NCBI GenBank assembly: GCA_030737875.1
Contig: CM060915.1
Location: forward strand, 356,001,863-356,065,862
Direction of reading: 5' to 3'
Origin: Allium sativum
Lineage: Eukaryota; Streptophyta; Magnoliopsida; Asparagales; Amaryllidaceae
Length of the DNA stretch: 64,000 nucleotides
The position numbers and the translations under genes were made by a program. Below, in pieces: positions 21,356-33,733 of this stretch (the stretch's first letter is position 1; every line of letters begins with the position of its first letter). The notes under the pieces were generated by a model. It ran no database searches. It was not told the origin of the DNA and saw nothing but the letters and a program-made list of their open reading frames with translations.

Positions 21356-22522
21356 TGAAACACTCCACCTCCGTTAGGGTCACTCTCAAAGGGAATGCCC
21401 TAATTTTGGTGGAGGTTTATAAGTATAAGTCACAGATATACAAGACAGATATAAGAACACATATTTGTAAACAGCGGAAAATCAACAACTTTTATTTCAT
21501 AAAAGCAAATACGTGCTACAACAACATCACCATAATTGTCTTACATCTTTTTCCAAAACATAACATAACACTTTCCTAATCTGTCTTGATTACATTATTT
21601 AAAGAAGCATAAATAAAACATAGATAAACTGCAAAAGCCCCATAGAGTTTGTCCAAAGCCATAGTTTCAAACGAAAAGGTCCAAGCAATACATTTCTCTT
21701 CTTCAAGCTGGATGTTAAGGCTGGTTAAGCTGCAGTGTTCCCTCCCTGTGGACCTGGGGGGGGGGGGGGGGGAATGGAAGAAAAGAAGACGAAAGAAAAG
21801 TAGAGTCAGACATAGAGCCTGAGTAAGTCTAGTACTATTTTGTCTATGAATAAAGAACTGGGTACGATAAGTATAATCAAGAAGTGGGAAAGCACTACAA
21901 ACTTGGTTAAGTTGTCTAGGGTCGAGTATACTATCGTACCCCATGTTAATCTCTAAACCCGTATAAACTAGTTCCCAACTGGCACCCCATAATCAGGGTG
22001 ATGTGATCCATTCAATGATGATCGGCTCCTACTCGCATAGTTACATGTGTCTTACGGCCCCCGATGTTGTAGTTACCTATGCTGGTCCCACCATGGGGTG
22101 TATCAAGTCCCATGGCAGCGGCCCGACACAATCCTAGAATGCACAGGTATGCTACTGGTGTCCAGTGCCTTATTTTTCTGCGCCGGAGTGTGTGCACGCC
22201 CGCACCCCGTTAGAACCTACACTGCTACACCACCGCCGTCGATTTGACCTCTTACAATCAGCCCAGTAATCGTGCCCCACCCTGCCTAGTTTCAGGGTAT
22301 CCTGATACACCTTCTAGGGTTACTGCTGAAAAGGGTCCCCCGTTACTAGGTTTTCTATCTCTAGCCAACATGCTAAGTTGGTTAAGTGTTTTCCTACCTA
22401 ACCCCCACCAGTCCGTTTAGTTTAGCATGTTTCATTTTGATTAAGTTTTTTTTTTTAGTCCACTTAATCCTAACAATCCTGACTCAGCTTTAATTGTCTT
22501 ATTAAAGCCTTGACCTCTCACA

Positions 22523-22704
22523 TTAGACAGGTATTGTTGTGGCTGCCTGTTGCCGGTTGGTTCCGGGCAGTCTTACGCCACAACTCAGTCTAACCTCGGG
22601 TCCTTATTGGGCTCCATGTTTAACCTCCCACATTGGATAGGTATTGTTGTGACTACTGGACAGCCGGGCGGTTCCGGGCAGGTTTACATCACAACTCAAT
22701 CCAA
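22523..22704 (-). other. Two tandem inverted-repeat modules (left LTR)
   Basis: Module 1 has three nested arm pairs: TTAGAC 22523-22528 with GTCTAA 22588-22593, GTTGTGGC 22536-22543 with GCCACAAC 22577-22584, and CTGCC 22543-22547 with GGCAG 22566-22570. Module 2 has TTGGAT 22633-22638 with ATCCAA 22699-22704, and GTTGTGA 22646-22652 with TCACAAC 22689-22695. Arms differ between modules, yet remain complementary. Confidence 0.75.
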
Positions 22705-24151
22705 CCTCGGGTTAAACACATCGTATGTTCAACATTTACATATTTTGTCTTTCTCCTTTATTTTCTTATATGTAAATATTTGCGGCCCATTATTAAGTTA
22801 ATGGTGTAAAGGTTACACCAATCATGGGCCCAACCTATACTTGAATTTGGGCCCTTCTATTTTATATTTTCATTCATTAGTAATTTTAACCCAACGTTAT
22901 TTTCCCCCGTTTAACACGTCCGTTTATTATATATATATGTTGGGCTTAGCCTTTTAAAGACCAACTTAGCCATGCAAAAAGGGGAGGCTTAAAGCGTGAT
23001 TATATACACAAAAAGAAGGGGATTGTGAGCGCATGAACTTGCAATATGACGTTGGAAATACAAAATAGAAACTGGTGTACTTGCATAGTAGTAACATATA
23101 CTTTGGTCATAAAGCATAAGTGACATGAATCGAACCATGTAAACTTGTAGTTAAGCTAAGAATCTAAATTGGATATCATTATTGACACATAGTCTTAACT
23201 ACAACATAGACCTATGTTCTTATTTAGGCATAGTGTCAAACATAAGCAAATCATGTTCATAAGGTTTCTACATGTTTACAAAGGTGCCTACTTTTGTGAC
23301 TAATACAAAAGTATAGTTAAATTTATTCACATAACCATGGCATAAATATTTCTAACATGAAATCATGATTTTTACTTTAGTCATGCAACTTGCAAAAGGG
23401 ATTTTTGAATCTAACCTAGCTATGTATCACATATGACATCATATAATATAGACTTAACATAGATTTCAATTATGCCAAATATCAATCATAGCCTAGTCAT
23501 ATTCATAAGTTTGCAAATAGGTTTTCTAGTACAAAAGCATGTCTTAATACATAAATCATGGTGCCAAAATTTCAACATAGTTTCATATGAACTATAACAA
23601 CCAAGCTTGTTTCAATTACGTACAAAATGATTTATGTACAAAAATATACATCATGATGGCATAGTAGCAAAACCCCAAACTTGCATGAGTTTCAATTACA
23701 CAACTACATACATGTAGCTTCAACAAGGATTGCATAATTTGCGAATATTCCAAACGTATACTTGCATAGAACTACCGCATGTAGTTCTTTATAACACAAT
23801 ATGAGGATATCCAAACGTATACAATATTCCAAATCGATAAGAATCATAGTAACGCACAAATTATGAATTATTTATCACCACAATCAAGTGTACAAACCAA
23901 CACAGTTATTTGTTCATACCAAAATAATACTCTACTTACAAATCGTTGTGGCGAATTCTCTAATTTAGGAATTTAGAGATGCGACTCCTTTTGACGTAGG
24001 CGTTGATTTGATTTGCTTGAATTGCTTTAGGCTTTAGAATTTGCCTCCTAATCTTCTCTCCAATTTGGTGGCTACTCCTAGACGTTCCTCAGCAACATGG
24101 CGGCTTTGTTCTTATTTTTGAATGAATAGATTAGGGTTAAGTCTAGGGTCA

Positions 24152-24159
24152 TTTTTATA
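24152..24159 (-). promoter_or_regulatory. LTR TATA box (left LTR)
   Basis: The minus strand reads CCCTATAAAAATGACC about 511 bp inside the LTR, followed by an AACCCTAA telo-box-like motif. The same site in the right LTR, the active promoter copy for this orientation, is at 32572-32579. Confidence 0.6.
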
Positions 24160-24317
24160 GGGTTTATGAACTGATTAGAGCCATCGATGTTGCCTGGATT
24201 GATCGTAGCCATTCATTCAAAAGAGAGACCAATTAGAGCCTGCCACCTAGCCCTAATGACAAAGCAGACCACAGAAAATCGGCCAAACACAGACCTGGCC
24301 AGCCAGGTTGGGCTGGG

Positions 24318-24390
24318 TTCGACCTGGCTCTCGACCAGGTCGACGCCCCTGTCGACATGGCTAGCCTAGGTCGACAGCCCAGTCGACCTG
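24318..24390. other. GTCGAC palindrome cluster (left LTR)
   Basis: There are four GTCGAC sites (24339, 24351, 24370 and 24382), with arms of the CCAGGTCGAC / GTCGACCTGG type around them. They lie 180-230 bp upstream of the TATA box. Confidence 0.75.
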
Positions 24391-24670
24391 GGTGGCTTAG
24401 GCGGGAATTTTCCCGCCCTGGCCAATTGGGCCCGATTTTAAATTTTTAATTGTTTTTCTGAGCTGTTCGAATTTTAAACTTAATTCAAAAACTTCCGAAG
24501 GCTATATCTTCTTCATACGGACTCCGTTTTTCGAAAACTCGGACTCTATTTCGCGTATTTTTCCGAGACGAACGCAATGGCTTATCCCGTTTCCCTTAGT
24601 TCTTTGATTTGAAATTAATTATACTTTAAATTTGTGAATTTCATAGTTATAGAATTCGCGGGGTGTTACA

Positions 24671-24689
24671 TTCTCCCCCACTTAAAAGG
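24671..24689 (-). other. Polypurine tract
   Basis: The minus strand reads CCTTTTAAGTGGGGGAGAA and abuts the 3' LTR. This is the standard plus-strand primer of plant chromoviruses. The same text, with minor changes, sits at 54149-54171. Confidence 0.9.
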
Positions 24690-25182
24690 ATTTCGTCCCC
24701 GAAATCTTCAAGTTAGGAGGAATGTATATCCTAACATCCAATCATCCATCTACTCATCCATCAAACACGAGCATCCATTGTCCTTAAAAGACTTCTAATG
24801 CTTCATGATCATATGCAAAGTGTGTGTGTATACATGTACTTATCTAATGCAAAATCAGGCGGTCTACTGATTCAGTTGACCTCCTTAATGCGAATTATGT
24901 AAGTGCCATGAATCCATTATGTATGCAAATTTTCCTATTCATGATTCTACATGAGTGCACAATCATTCATTACAAATGCAACATCCATATGACAACACAT
25001 TAAAGTTCAACCATATACGAATGCAAACATATATGCATATGCAATATGAAGTGACTGAGCCGATCTAAACCCTAGATTGTGTGTGTATATGCAACCACGA
25101 GCAACCACTAGCAATCACTTGCAACCACTTGCAACCATCATCCATAACATGTTTCAATTACATGTTTCCATCCAAAGGGTTT
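24690..25182 (-). other. 3' untranslated part of the Tekay-like element
   Basis: This lies between the gag-pol stop and the polypurine tract. It contains short CA-rich repeats of GCAACCACTAGCAATCACTT type near 25090-25140 and no ORF. Confidence 0.6.
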
Positions 25183-28100
25183 CTACCTAAAAGATAAGAT
25201 AGATAACAGCGCAACTTTAGGAAAAGGAAAGATCAAGGATGTACCCTCGAACAGAAAAGGGTAGGCAGTGCGTATTCTAGCTTCAGTTTCCCAAGTCGCA
25301 TCTCCCTCGGCGTCGCTCCACTGAACTTTGACGAGTTTGACTTCGCGGTTGCGTAGCTTCTTCACTTCCGTTCCTAGTATGCGGGTTGGAACTTTTCTTA
25401 TGGTTGCTTCGCGTTCCACTTCGGCCTCTTCGAGGATATTTGGCTCTACCACTTCAGCAGACTCATGTAGACATTTTCGGAGATGTGAAACGTGAAAAAC
25501 GTTGTGGACTCCAGCCAACTTCTCGGGTAGCTCTAATCTATAGGCCATTTTCCCAATTTTCTCGATGATAGGGAATGGCCCTACGAACCTTGGTGCCAGT
25601 TTTCCTGTGGTTCCAAAACGAACAACGTTCCTTAGTGGTGATACCTTGAGAAAAACTCTGTCTCCAACCTCAAATTCAAGGTCGGTCCTTCTCTTGTCGG
25701 CATAGGACTTTTGTCTGTCTTGGGCCGTCTTCATCCTTCTTCGTATTAAGTCCACTTTCTCTGAAGTCTCTCGGATCATATCCGGTCCAAGTATGAGCTT
25801 ATCAGTAGACTCCCACCAACAAGTGGGCGATCGGCACGGTCTTCCATACAAAGCTTCGAAGGGCGCCATTCCGATGGTTGCTTGATAGCTGTTGTTGTAG
25901 GCAAATTCCACCAAAGGAAGGTGGTCTTCCCATGTCCCTCCGAAGTCGAGGACGCATAGCCTTAGAAGGTCTTCCAAAACTCTGTTCACTCTCTCTGTTT
26001 GGCCGTCGTTTTGGGGATGATAGGCTGTGCTCAAGCATAACTGCGTTCCTACTGCTTCTTGCAGACTCCGCCAAAACTCACTGGTGAAGATGGGGTCTCG
26101 GTCACTAACAATGCTAGACGGTATTCCATGGAGTCGAACGATTTCCTTGAGGTAAAGTGATGCTAGGGATGAGGCAGTTCTTTTACTTTTGACGGGTAAA
26201 AAGTGGGCGCTTTTAGTAAGCCTATCCACTATTACCCAAATGCTAGTGTTGCCTCTCCTAGACCTAAGCAGCCCATCTATGAAGTCCATAGAGATGTTAT
26301 CCCACTTCCACTGCGGGACCTCCAGAGGATGTAGCAGTCCGCCAGGCTTTTTCTGTTCCGCCTTAACCTGTTGGCACACCATACACTTAGAAACGAACTC
26401 TGCCACGTCCTTTTTCATGCCGTTCCAGAAGAAAGTCCTTTTTATGTCTTTGTACATTTTATCTCCGCCTGGGTGTATCGTCATCTTGGAGTGATATGCT
26501 TCCTCGAGAACCTTCTTTATTAAATCCTTTGTCTGTGGGACGCATAGTCTTCCGTCTCGCCTTAGCAACCCCTTATCGTCGATGGAGTATCTGTTGAGGT
26601 GACTTGAAGTCTCACCCCTAATTAGCCTATCAATTATTTCCACAAGCTGAGGGTCTTCGCGTTGTGCTATCCCTACTGAATCCACTAAGGTTGGGCGCAC
26701 TTCGAGAGATGCTAGCAAGCCTGGTACGAAATCGGAGGAGGGCCTAAAGTTGAAGCTGGCTATAAACTCTAGGCTTTGTCTTTCAACAAACAACGGGCTT
26801 AGGGTCAATTTCTTTCGGCTCAACGCGTCTGCCACTACGTTGCCTTTGCCCGGAGTGTAGGAGATTTCGAAATCGTACGAGGCAAGAAACTCCATCCATC
26901 TTTGTTGCCTCAAGTTAAGATCCTTCTGCGAGAAAAGATATTTCAATGATTTATGGTCAGTGTAAAGTTCGAACTTCTCACCTAGGAGATAGTGTCGCCA
27001 AGACTTGAGTGCAAAGACGATGGCGGCTAACTCAAGATCGTGGGTTGGGTAGTTCTTTTCGTGCACTTTCAACTGCCTCCCGCCATAAGCTACTACCCTT
27101 CCTTCTTGCATTAAGACGGCGCCTAGCCCTGTCCCACATGCATCTGTATAAACAGTGAACATCTTGCTCCCATCTGGCAGCGTCAAAACTGGGGCTGTTG
27201 TAAGAGCCCTTTTCAGTCGTTGGAAAGCAAACTCGCAATCCAAGTCCCAATTGAACACTAGATTCTTCTTGGTCAATTTCGTGAGCGGAGCTGAGATTTT
27301 CGCAAAATCCCTTATGAATTTTCGATAGAAACCTGCTAGTCCTAGAAAGCTTCGGACCTCAGTTGCATTCCTTGGTGTCTTCCAATCCTGTACCGCCACT
27401 ACCTTAGCAGGGTCCACTGCTAACCCTTGTTTGGATACTATGTGCCCAAGGAACCTCACTTCTTCTCTCCAAAAGTGGCATTTGGAGAATTTGGCTTTTA
27501 GTTGATGGACTCGCAAAGTTTCCATGATTGCCCTTAAGTGTTGAGCATGTTCCTCTTCACTCTTTGAAAAGATAAGGATATCATCTACGAAGACGACTAC
27601 GAATTTGTTGAGGAAATCTCTAAATACCCTACTCATCAGGTCCACGAAGTAAGCAGGTGCATTTGTCAAGCCGAAAGGCATGACAAGCCATTCAAAGAAG
27701 CCGTCTGGGGTTCTGAACGCCGTTTTATCGATGCTATCTTCAGCCACCCTTAGCTGATGAAAACCGGTTGCTAAATCGAGCTGGGAGAAAACAGACGCTC
27801 CTACAAGTTGGTCAAATAAATCGTCAATTCTAGGGAGAGGGTGCCTATTATTTTTCGTTAGCTTGTTGAGCTCCCTATAGTCAACACATAGACGGAGTGA
27901 ACCATCCGCCTTTGTAGCGAACACCACTGGAGTGCCCCATTCTGAAATGCTTCTCCTAATGAACCCCTTTTCTAGAAGCTCTTTAATCTGTTTACTGAGC
28001 TCTTTCCTTTCTCGTGGAGCCATGTGCCTAACTGGCAACGCAACGGGCTTTGCATTATCTACAAGATATATGTGGAAGTCTATTTCCCGCTTCGGAGGCA

Positions 28101-29592
28101 AGCCCTTCACCTCTTCGAAGACATCCGGATATTCCCGGACCACTCTAACTGATTGCAAATTTTCAACAGAGGCATCTAGCGATTCAAGATAACTAAGCAT
28201 AACCGCATACGAGGGATTACAAGAAATTTCCAAAGTATTACCGAGCTGGGTTAGGAGCCTAACAACCCTTTTTTCACAATCAAGGATGGCCCCATTACTG
28301 GATAGCCAATCCATACCCAAAATCAAACCATAACCCGAAAAGCCCAAAACAAAGGCACTACATTGAAATTCTACACTTAAAATAGAAATTTTCAATCCCA
28401 AACAGATCATAGACAAATGAGCTGGGCCCCCAATTGGGTTTGAAACAATTAAGGGGTCCTCTACCATACTAGTTTTTAGGTGCAGAGATTCTACTAAAGC
28501 AGACGAGATAAAGGAGTGTGATGCACCAGAGTCAAATAAAGTGCGGACGGGGTGATCATAAAGATAAACTACACTTTCTACAGAAGTATTTATACCTCGC
28601 TGTTGCAGAGGTGGCGCTTCCAGCACATGGACCTGTGCCCCTGGGGTGGATCCAGCCCTCTGCCCTTGTCCTCGTTTCTTTGGGCAGTCCTTAGCCCTGT
28701 GGCCTGTCTCACCGCAAGAAAAGCACCCACCATTCTCCTTGGCCTTCTTTTTCCGGCAGTCCTTTACTAAGTGCCCCACTTTGCCACAGAAATTGCACTT
28801 CCTCTTCTCTTTGTTGCCTTTCCCGCCCTTCTTAAAGTCTGTCTTCTTAGGCTGCAAACCCTCTTTCTTCCCTTGAGAGCTTTCTGCCTTTGTCTCCTTC
28901 TTGCCCTTATCCTCTTCATTCAGCAATGCCATTTGCACCAATCTTTCATACGTGGCTCCCATGGGTATATGGGTCATGGCCAAACTGTGTAATGGCTCAT
29001 TCAACCCTTTGACGAAACAGAGAGCCTTCTTGTGCGGGGTGTTGACTAGGTCAAGCCCAAACCTAGCCAGCTCATCGAACTGATTCACATACTCTCTGAC
29101 TGTCTTGTCCCCTTGCTTAAGAAATAAGAATTTTTCCAACTGCAAACTTCTTTCCACATCTGAGAGAAATTTAGTCTCAAATCTTGCCCTAAAGTCCTCC
29201 CATGTCTCCACTGGTCTTTCAGCATTAGTGACTTCCCACCAGTAGGAAGCCTCGTCCTTCAATAGCCATACTGCCAGTTGTACTTTCTGTCTATCCTCTA
29301 CCTCAAAGATGATGAATAGGTCCTCAGTTTCTTTCAGCCAATTCCTAGCTGCTACGAAGGACTCAGTTCCATTGAAATCCTTTCCTCCCATGGCTTTAAA
29401 ATCTTTACATATCTTAGCAAACGTGTTCCCCCGTGGAGGAGGTGGAGGAAAAGGTGCTGCTGCAGCTGGATGATTTCCTGCAGCTGGGGGAGGAGGAACG
29501 GTAGGACCTGGCTGAGTGGCCCTTGCTTCTAAGAACCGTCTAAACCAACCAGGTATTGGTACCCCTTCCGGTAAGTTAAGATCTTCGGACAT
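25183..29592 (-). CDS. gag-pol: Gag-Pol polyprotein of a Tekay-like chromovirus (1469 aa)
   Basis: One uninterrupted ORF whose ATG at 29592 lies about 170 bp inside the PBS. The domains in order are as follows. A Pro-rich N-terminus precedes Gag capsid (about 55-235). Two zinc knuckles lie at 266-279 ([14 protein letters not shown]) and 290-303 ([14 protein letters not shown]). The aspartic protease has DSGA at 354-357. Reverse transcriptase follows, with LDL at 605 and FVDD at 668-671. RNase H has Asp817, Glu854, Asp879 and Asp922. Integrase has H1034/H1040/C1070/C1073 and the DDE triad D1103, D1164, E1200, the last two with 35 residues between them. A GPY/F module (GPF, 1338-1340) and a C-terminal chromodomain (about 1398-1448, with VKVQWSD and ATWE) follow. 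Chromodomains steer integration to marked heterochromatin. No catalytic residue looks lost, so this may be a functional copy. Confidence 0.96.
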   Translation of the reverse strand: MSEDLNLPEGVPIPGWFRRFLEARATQPGPTVPPPPAAGNHPAAAAPFPPPPPRGNTFAKICKDFKAMGGKDFNGTESFVAARNWLKETEDLFIIFEVEDRQKVQLAVWLLKDEASYWWEVTNAERPVETWEDFRARFETKFLSDVERSLQLEKFLFLKQGDKTVREYVNQFDELARFGLDLVNTPHKKALCFVKGLNEPLHSLAMTHIPMGATYERLVQMALLNEEDKGKKETKAESSQGKKEGLQPKKTDFKKGGKGNKEKRKCNFCGKVGHLVKDCRKKKAKENGGCFSCGETGHRAKDCPKKRGQGQRAGSTPGAQVHVLEAPPLQQRGINTSVESVVYLYDHPVRTLFDSGASHSFISSALVESLHLKTSMVEDPLIVSNPIGGPAHLSMICLGLKISILSVEFQCSAFVLGFSGYGLILGMDWLSSNGAILDCEKRVVRLLTQLGNTLEISCNPSYAVMLSYLESLDASVENLQSVRVVREYPDVFEEVKGLPPKREIDFHIYLVDNAKPVALPVRHMAPRERKELSKQIKELLEKGFIRRSISEWGTPVVFATKADGSLRLCVDYRELNKLTKNNRHPLPRIDDLFDQLVGASVFSQLDLATGFHQLRVAEDSIDKTAFRTPDGFFEWLVMPFGLTNAPAYFVDLMSRVFRDFLNKFVVVFVDDILIFSKSEEEHAQHLRAIMETLRVHQLKAKFSKCHFWREEVRFLGHIVSKQGLAVDPAKVVAVQDWKTPRNATEVRSFLGLAGFYRKFIRDFAKISAPLTKLTKKNLVFNWDLDCEFAFQRLKRALTTAPVLTLPDGSKMFTVYTDACGTGLGAVLMQEGRVVAYGGRQLKVHEKNYPTHDLELAAIVFALKSWRHYLLGEKFELYTDHKSLKYLFSQKDLNLRQQRWMEFLASYDFEISYTPGKGNVVADALSRKKLTLSPLFVERQSLEFIASFNFRPSSDFVPGLLASLEVRPTLVDSVGIAQREDPQLVEIIDRLIRGETSSHLNRYSIDDKGLLRRDGRLCVPQTKDLIKKVLEEAYHSKMTIHPGGDKMYKDIKRTFFWNGMKKDVAEFVSKCMVCQQVKAEQKKPGGLLHPLEVPQWKWDNISMDFIDGLLRSRRGNTSIWVIVDRLTKSAHFLPVKSKRTASSLASLYLKEIVRLHGIPSSIVSDRDPIFTSEFWRSLQEAVGTQLCLSTAYHPQNDGQTERVNRVLEDLLRLCVLDFGGTWEDHLPLVEFAYNNSYQATIGMAPFEALYGRPCRSPTCWWESTDKLILGPDMIRETSEKVDLIRRRMKTAQDRQKSYADKRRTDLEFEVGDRVFLKVSPLRNVVRFGTTGKLAPRFVGPFPIIEKIGKMAYRLELPEKLAGVHNVFHVSHLRKCLHESAEVVEPNILEEAEVEREATIRKVPTRILGTEVKKLRNREVKLVKVQWSDAEGDATWETEARIRTAYPFLFEGTSLIFPFPKVALLSILSFR

Positions 29593-29760
29593 GCTGAAAC
29601 GAAAAGGATAGATTCAAAACGAAGGATAAGAGATAGTACCTATGGCTTTGGGGAGTGGACTTTGCCTTTTAAAATAAAATAATATTTTTATCTTTTAAAA
29701 ATGCTTCTTTAAATTTTCTTTTTGAAAATAAATTTTCAAAACTTTTTATCTTATCCGGTA

Positions 29761-29779
29761 AACCTATGCTCTGATACCA
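29761..29779 (-). other. Primer-binding site of the Tekay-like element
   Basis: The minus strand reads TGGTATCAGAGCATAGGTT, complementary to the initiator-Met tRNA 3' end over its first 12 bases. It lies two bases inside the LTR edge at 29782. Confidence 0.92.
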
Positions 29780-30942
29780 AGTGAAACACTCCACCTCCGT
29801 TAGGGTCACTCTCAAAGGGAATGCCCTAATTTTGGTGGAGGTTTATAAGTATAAGTCACAGATATACAAGACAGATATAAGAACACATATTTGTAAACAG
29901 CGGAAAATCAACAACTTTTATTTCATAAAAGCAAATACGTGCTACAACAACATCACCATAATTGTCTTACATCTTTTTCCAAAACATAACATAACACTTT
30001 CCTAATCTGTCTTGATTACATTATTTAAAGAAGCATAAATAAAACATAGATAAACTGCAAAAGCCCCATAGAGTTTGTCCAAAGCCATAGTTTCAAACGA
30101 AAAGGTCCAAGCAATACATTTCTCTTCTTCAAGCTGGATGTTAAGGCTGGTTAAGCTGCAGTGTTCCCTCCCTGTGGACCTGGGGGGGGGGGGGACGGAA
30201 GAAAAGAAGACGAAAGAAAAGTAGAGTCAGACATAGAGCCTGAGTAAGTCTAGTACTATTTTGTCTATGAATAAAGAACTGGGTACGATAAGTATAATCA
30301 AGAAGTGGGAAAGCACTACAAACTTGGTTAAGTTGTCTAGGGTCGAGTATACTATCGTACCCCATGTTAATCTCTGAACCCGTATAAACTAGTTCCCAAC
30401 TGGCACCCCATAATCAGGGTGATGTGATCCATTCAATGATGATCGGCTCCTACTCGCATAGTTACATGTGTCTTACGGCCCCCGATGTTGTAGTTACCTA
30501 TGCTGGTCCCACCATGGGGTGTATCAAGTCCCATGGCAGCGGCCCGACACAATCCTAGAATGCACAGGTATGCTACTGGTGTCCAGTGCCTTATTTTTCT
30601 GCGCCGGAGTGTGTGCACGCCCGCACCCCGTTAGAACCTACACTGCTACACCACCGCCGTCGATTTGACCTCTTACAATCAGCCCAGTAATCGTGCCCCA
30701 CCCTGCCTAGTTTCAGGGTATCCTGATACACCTTCTAGGGTTACTGCTGAAAAGGGTCCCCCGTTACTAGGTTTTCTATCTCTAGCCAACATGCTAAGTT
30801 GGTTAAGTGTTTTCCTACCTAACCCCCACCAGTCCGTTTAGTTTAGCATGTTTCATTTTGATTAAGTTTTTTTTTTAGTCCACTTAATCCTAACAATCCT
30901 GACTCAGCTTTAATTGTCTTATTAAAGCCTTGACCTCTCACA

Positions 30943-31124
30943 TTAGACAGGTATTGTTGTGGCTGCCTGTTGCCGGTTGGTTCCGGGCAGTCTTACGCCA
31001 CAACTCAGTCTAACCTCGGGTCCTTATTGGGCTCCATGTTTAACCTCCCACATTGGATAGGTATTGTTGTGACTACTGGACAGCCGGGCGGTTCCGGGCA
31101 GGTTTACATCACAACTCAATCCAA
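30943..31124 (-). other. Two tandem inverted-repeat modules (right LTR)
   Basis: Same as 22523-22704. Both modules are unchanged between the two LTRs. Confidence 0.75.
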
Positions 31125-32737
31125 CCTCGGGTTAAACACATCGTATGTTCTACATTTACATATTTTGTCTTTCTCCTTTATTTTCTTATATGTAAATATT
31201 TGCGGCCCATTATTAAGTTAATGGTGTAAAGGTTACACCAATCATGGGCCCAACCTATACTTGAATTTGGGCCCTTCTATTTTATATTTTCATTCATTAG
31301 TAATTTTAACCCAACGTTATTTTCCCCCGTTTAACACGTCCGTTTATTATATATATATGTTGGGCTTAGCCTTTTAAAGCCCAACTTAGCCATGAGAAAA
31401 GGGGAGGCTTAAAGCGTGATTATATACACAAAAAGAAGGGGATTGTGAGCGCATGAACTTGCAATATGACGTTGGAAATACAAAATAGAAACTGGTGTAC
31501 TTGCATAGTAGTAACATATACTTTGGTCATAAAGCATAAGTGACATGAATCGAACCATGTAAACTTGTAGTTAAGCTAAGAATCTAAATTGGATATCATT
31601 ATTGACACATAGTCTTAACTACAACATAGACCTATGTTCTTATTTAGGCATAGTGTCAAACATAAGCAAATCATGTTCATAAGGTTTCTACATGTTTACA
31701 AAGGTGCCTACTTTTGTGACTAATACAAAAGTATAGTTAAATTTATTCACATAACCATGGCATAAATATTTCTAACATGAAATCATGATTTTTACTTTAG
31801 TCATGCAACTTGCAAAAGGGATTTTTGAATCTAACCTAGCTATGTATCACATATGACATCATATAATATAGACTTAACATAGATTTCAATTATGCCAAAT
31901 ATCAATCATAGCCTAGTCATATTCATAAGTTTGCAAATAGGTTTTCTAGTACAAAAGCATGTCTTAATACATAAATCATGGTGCCAAAATTTCAACATAG
32001 TTTCATATGAACTATAACAACCAAGCTTGTTTCAATTACGTACAAAATGATTTATGTACAAAAATATACATCATGATGGCATAGTAGCAAAACCCCAAAC
32101 TTGCATGAGTTTCAATTACACAACTACATACATGTAGCTTCAACAAGGATTGCATAATTTGCGAATATTCCAAACGTATACTTGCATAGAACTACCGCAT
32201 GTAGTTCTTTATAACACAATATGAGGATATCCAAACGTATACAATATTCCAAATCGATAAGAATCATAGTAACGCACAAATTATGAATTATTTATCACCA
32301 CAATCAAGTGTACAAACCAACACAGTTATTTGTTCATACCAAAATAATACTCTACTTACAAATCGTTGTGGCGAATTCTCTAATTTAGGAATTTAGAGAT
32401 GCGACTCCTTTTGACGTAGGCGTTGATTTGATTTGCTTGAATTGCTTTAGGCTTTAGAATTTGCCTCCTAATCTTCTCTCCAATTTGGTGGCTACTCCTA
32501 GACGTTCCTCAGCAACATGGCGGCTTTGTTCTTATTTTTGAATGAATAGATTAGGGTTAAGTCTAGGGTCATTTTTATAGGGTTTATGAACTGATTAGAG
32601 CCATCGATGTTGCCTGGATTGATCGTAGCCATTCATTCGAAAGAGAGACCAATTAGAGCCTGCCACCTAGCCCTAATGACAAAGCAGACCACAGAAAATC
32701 GGCTAAACACAGACCTGGCCAGCCAGGTTGGGCTGGG

Positions 32738-32824
32738 TTCGACCTGGCTCTCGACCAGGTCGACGCCCCTGTCGACAGCCCTGTCGACATGGCTAGCCCA
32801 GGTCGACAGCCCAGTCGACCTGGG
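32738..32824. other. GTCGAC palindrome cluster (right LTR)
   Basis: There are five GTCGAC sites (32759, 32771, 32783, 32802 and 32814). A perfect 11-bp inverted repeat, CCCAGGTCGAC (32797-32807) and GTCGACCTGGG (32814-32824), has a six-base spacer. The extra site comes from a tandem 12-bp unit, AGCCCTGTCGAC. Confidence 0.8.
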
Positions 32825-33102
32825 TGGCTTAGGCGGGAATTTTCCCGCCCTGGCCAATTGGGCCCGATTTTAAATTTTTAATTGTTTTTCTGAGCTGTTC
32901 GAATTTTAAACTTAATTCAAAAACTTCCGAAGGCTATATCTTCTTCATACGGACTCCGTTTTTCGAAAACTCGGACTCTATTTCGCGTATTTTTCCGAGA
33001 CGAACGCAATGGCGTATCCCGTTTCCCTTAGTTCTTTGATTTGAAATTAATTATACTTTAAATTTGTGAATTTCATAGTTATAGAATTCGCGGGGTGTTA
33101 CA

Positions 33103-33107
33103 TACGA
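33103..33107. repeat. Target-site duplication TACGA (right)
   Basis: The right copy of the duplication flanking the Tekay-like element. Confidence 0.95.
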
Positions 33108-33691
33108 GCTTAGAGGTTATATATCGGCATAAATCAATGGTACGGTGTAGATTGTCGATGCGGCATGTTTGATTTCCCAAAGTTAAATAATCATTAATAA
33201 TGATTCTTGGGAAGATTAAAACTAAGTGGAGTTTTAATGAGACTTTAATTATATTGAAATTGGAATGTGATAATTTAAATTATCAAATTTGGGAAGTGAT
33301 CGAGAATGGAGTACCACCAGTTTTACTCCAGGAAATAGTTAAATCTTTAATTAGATTTGAACGTAAAATGGTAACTAATTTTACCGATAACACCGTGGTG
33401 TTAGATATGGAGTATTACCAGTTTTGCTCCATTGGATGAATAGGTTGGGATTGGGAAATTAAACAAATGATTACTTTGATAAGGTGCGCTAATCCCGACT
33501 AGTTTGGATAAACCTTAATTTGGTTTGAATTGATATCCAAAAGAAGATTAATGAATAAATTTAAAGAATTTATCTTTGATAAAATTAATGGGAACCTTTC
33601 CCTAAAGATGTGAATATTTGAACAAAAGAATATTCAGAATTGGAATGAGGCGTATATTGTGTTTTTATAGCACTTGATTATAAGATACGTG

Positions 33692-33733
33692 AATTATTCA
33701 GAAAGGCCGGGTTTATACCCATTCTGAATAATT
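33692..33733 (+). other. Covarying hairpin in the solo LTR
   Basis: AATTATTCAGAA (33692-33703) pairs perfectly with TTCTGAATAATT (33722-33733) around an inner GGGT/ACCC stem. The related LTRs carry GGTTATTCAGAA / TTCTGAATAACC, so both partners changed together at two pairs. Confidence 0.75.

Larger units (their letters stand above)
21356..24670 (-). repeat. 3' LTR of the Tekay-like element
   Basis: On the plus strand it runs TGAAACACTCC ... CGGGGTGTTACA, so in element direction TGTAACACCCC ... GTTTCA. It holds a G17 run near 21757 (13 in the other LTR), two inverted-repeat modules, a minus-strand TATA box and four GTCGAC sites. Confidence 0.95.
21356..33102 (-). mobile_element. Full-length Ty3/gypsy chromovirus, Tekay/Del-like
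   Basis: The element is 11,747 bp with 5-bp TACGA duplications. In its own direction it has a 3.3-kb LTR, PBS, a 170-bp leader, one uninterrupted 1469-aa gag-pol ORF with a C-terminal chromodomain, a polypurine tract, and a 3.3-kb LTR. By eye the LTRs differ at about nine substitutions plus three length changes (a G-run, a T-run and a 12-bp duplication). With the commonly used plant rate of 1.3e-8 per site per year this suggests insertion roughly 0.1 million years ago. All parts needed for autonomy seem present. Lineage is inferred from the long LTRs and the chromodomain type. Confidence 0.95.
29782..33102 (-). repeat. 5' LTR of the Tekay-like element
   Basis: A near-identical partner of 21356-24670 (3,321 against 3,315 bp). 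It is the transcribing LTR for this orientation, with its TATA box at 32572-32579. Its GTCGAC cluster has one extra 12-bp unit. Confidence 0.95.

Noticed and set aside
21355..21579. 74-aa open frame duplicated at 29781-30005
   Set aside because: It is LTR sequence of the Tekay-like element, on the strand opposite to its transcription.
21757..21773. G17 run as a quadruplex element
   Set aside because: It is a single homopolymer run (13 in the other LTR). Length is unreliable in assemblies, and no further evidence supports a function.
22523..22704. Tandem inverted-repeat modules as a tRNA pair or CRISPR-like array
   Set aside because: The loop GGTTCCGGG recalls a T-arm, but no acceptor, anticodon or D-arm pattern fits. 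There are only two units, and they lie within LTRs.
25802..26074. Several 60-101-aa frames inside 25183-29592 on both strands
   Set aside because: Shadows of the gag-pol ORF in other frames.
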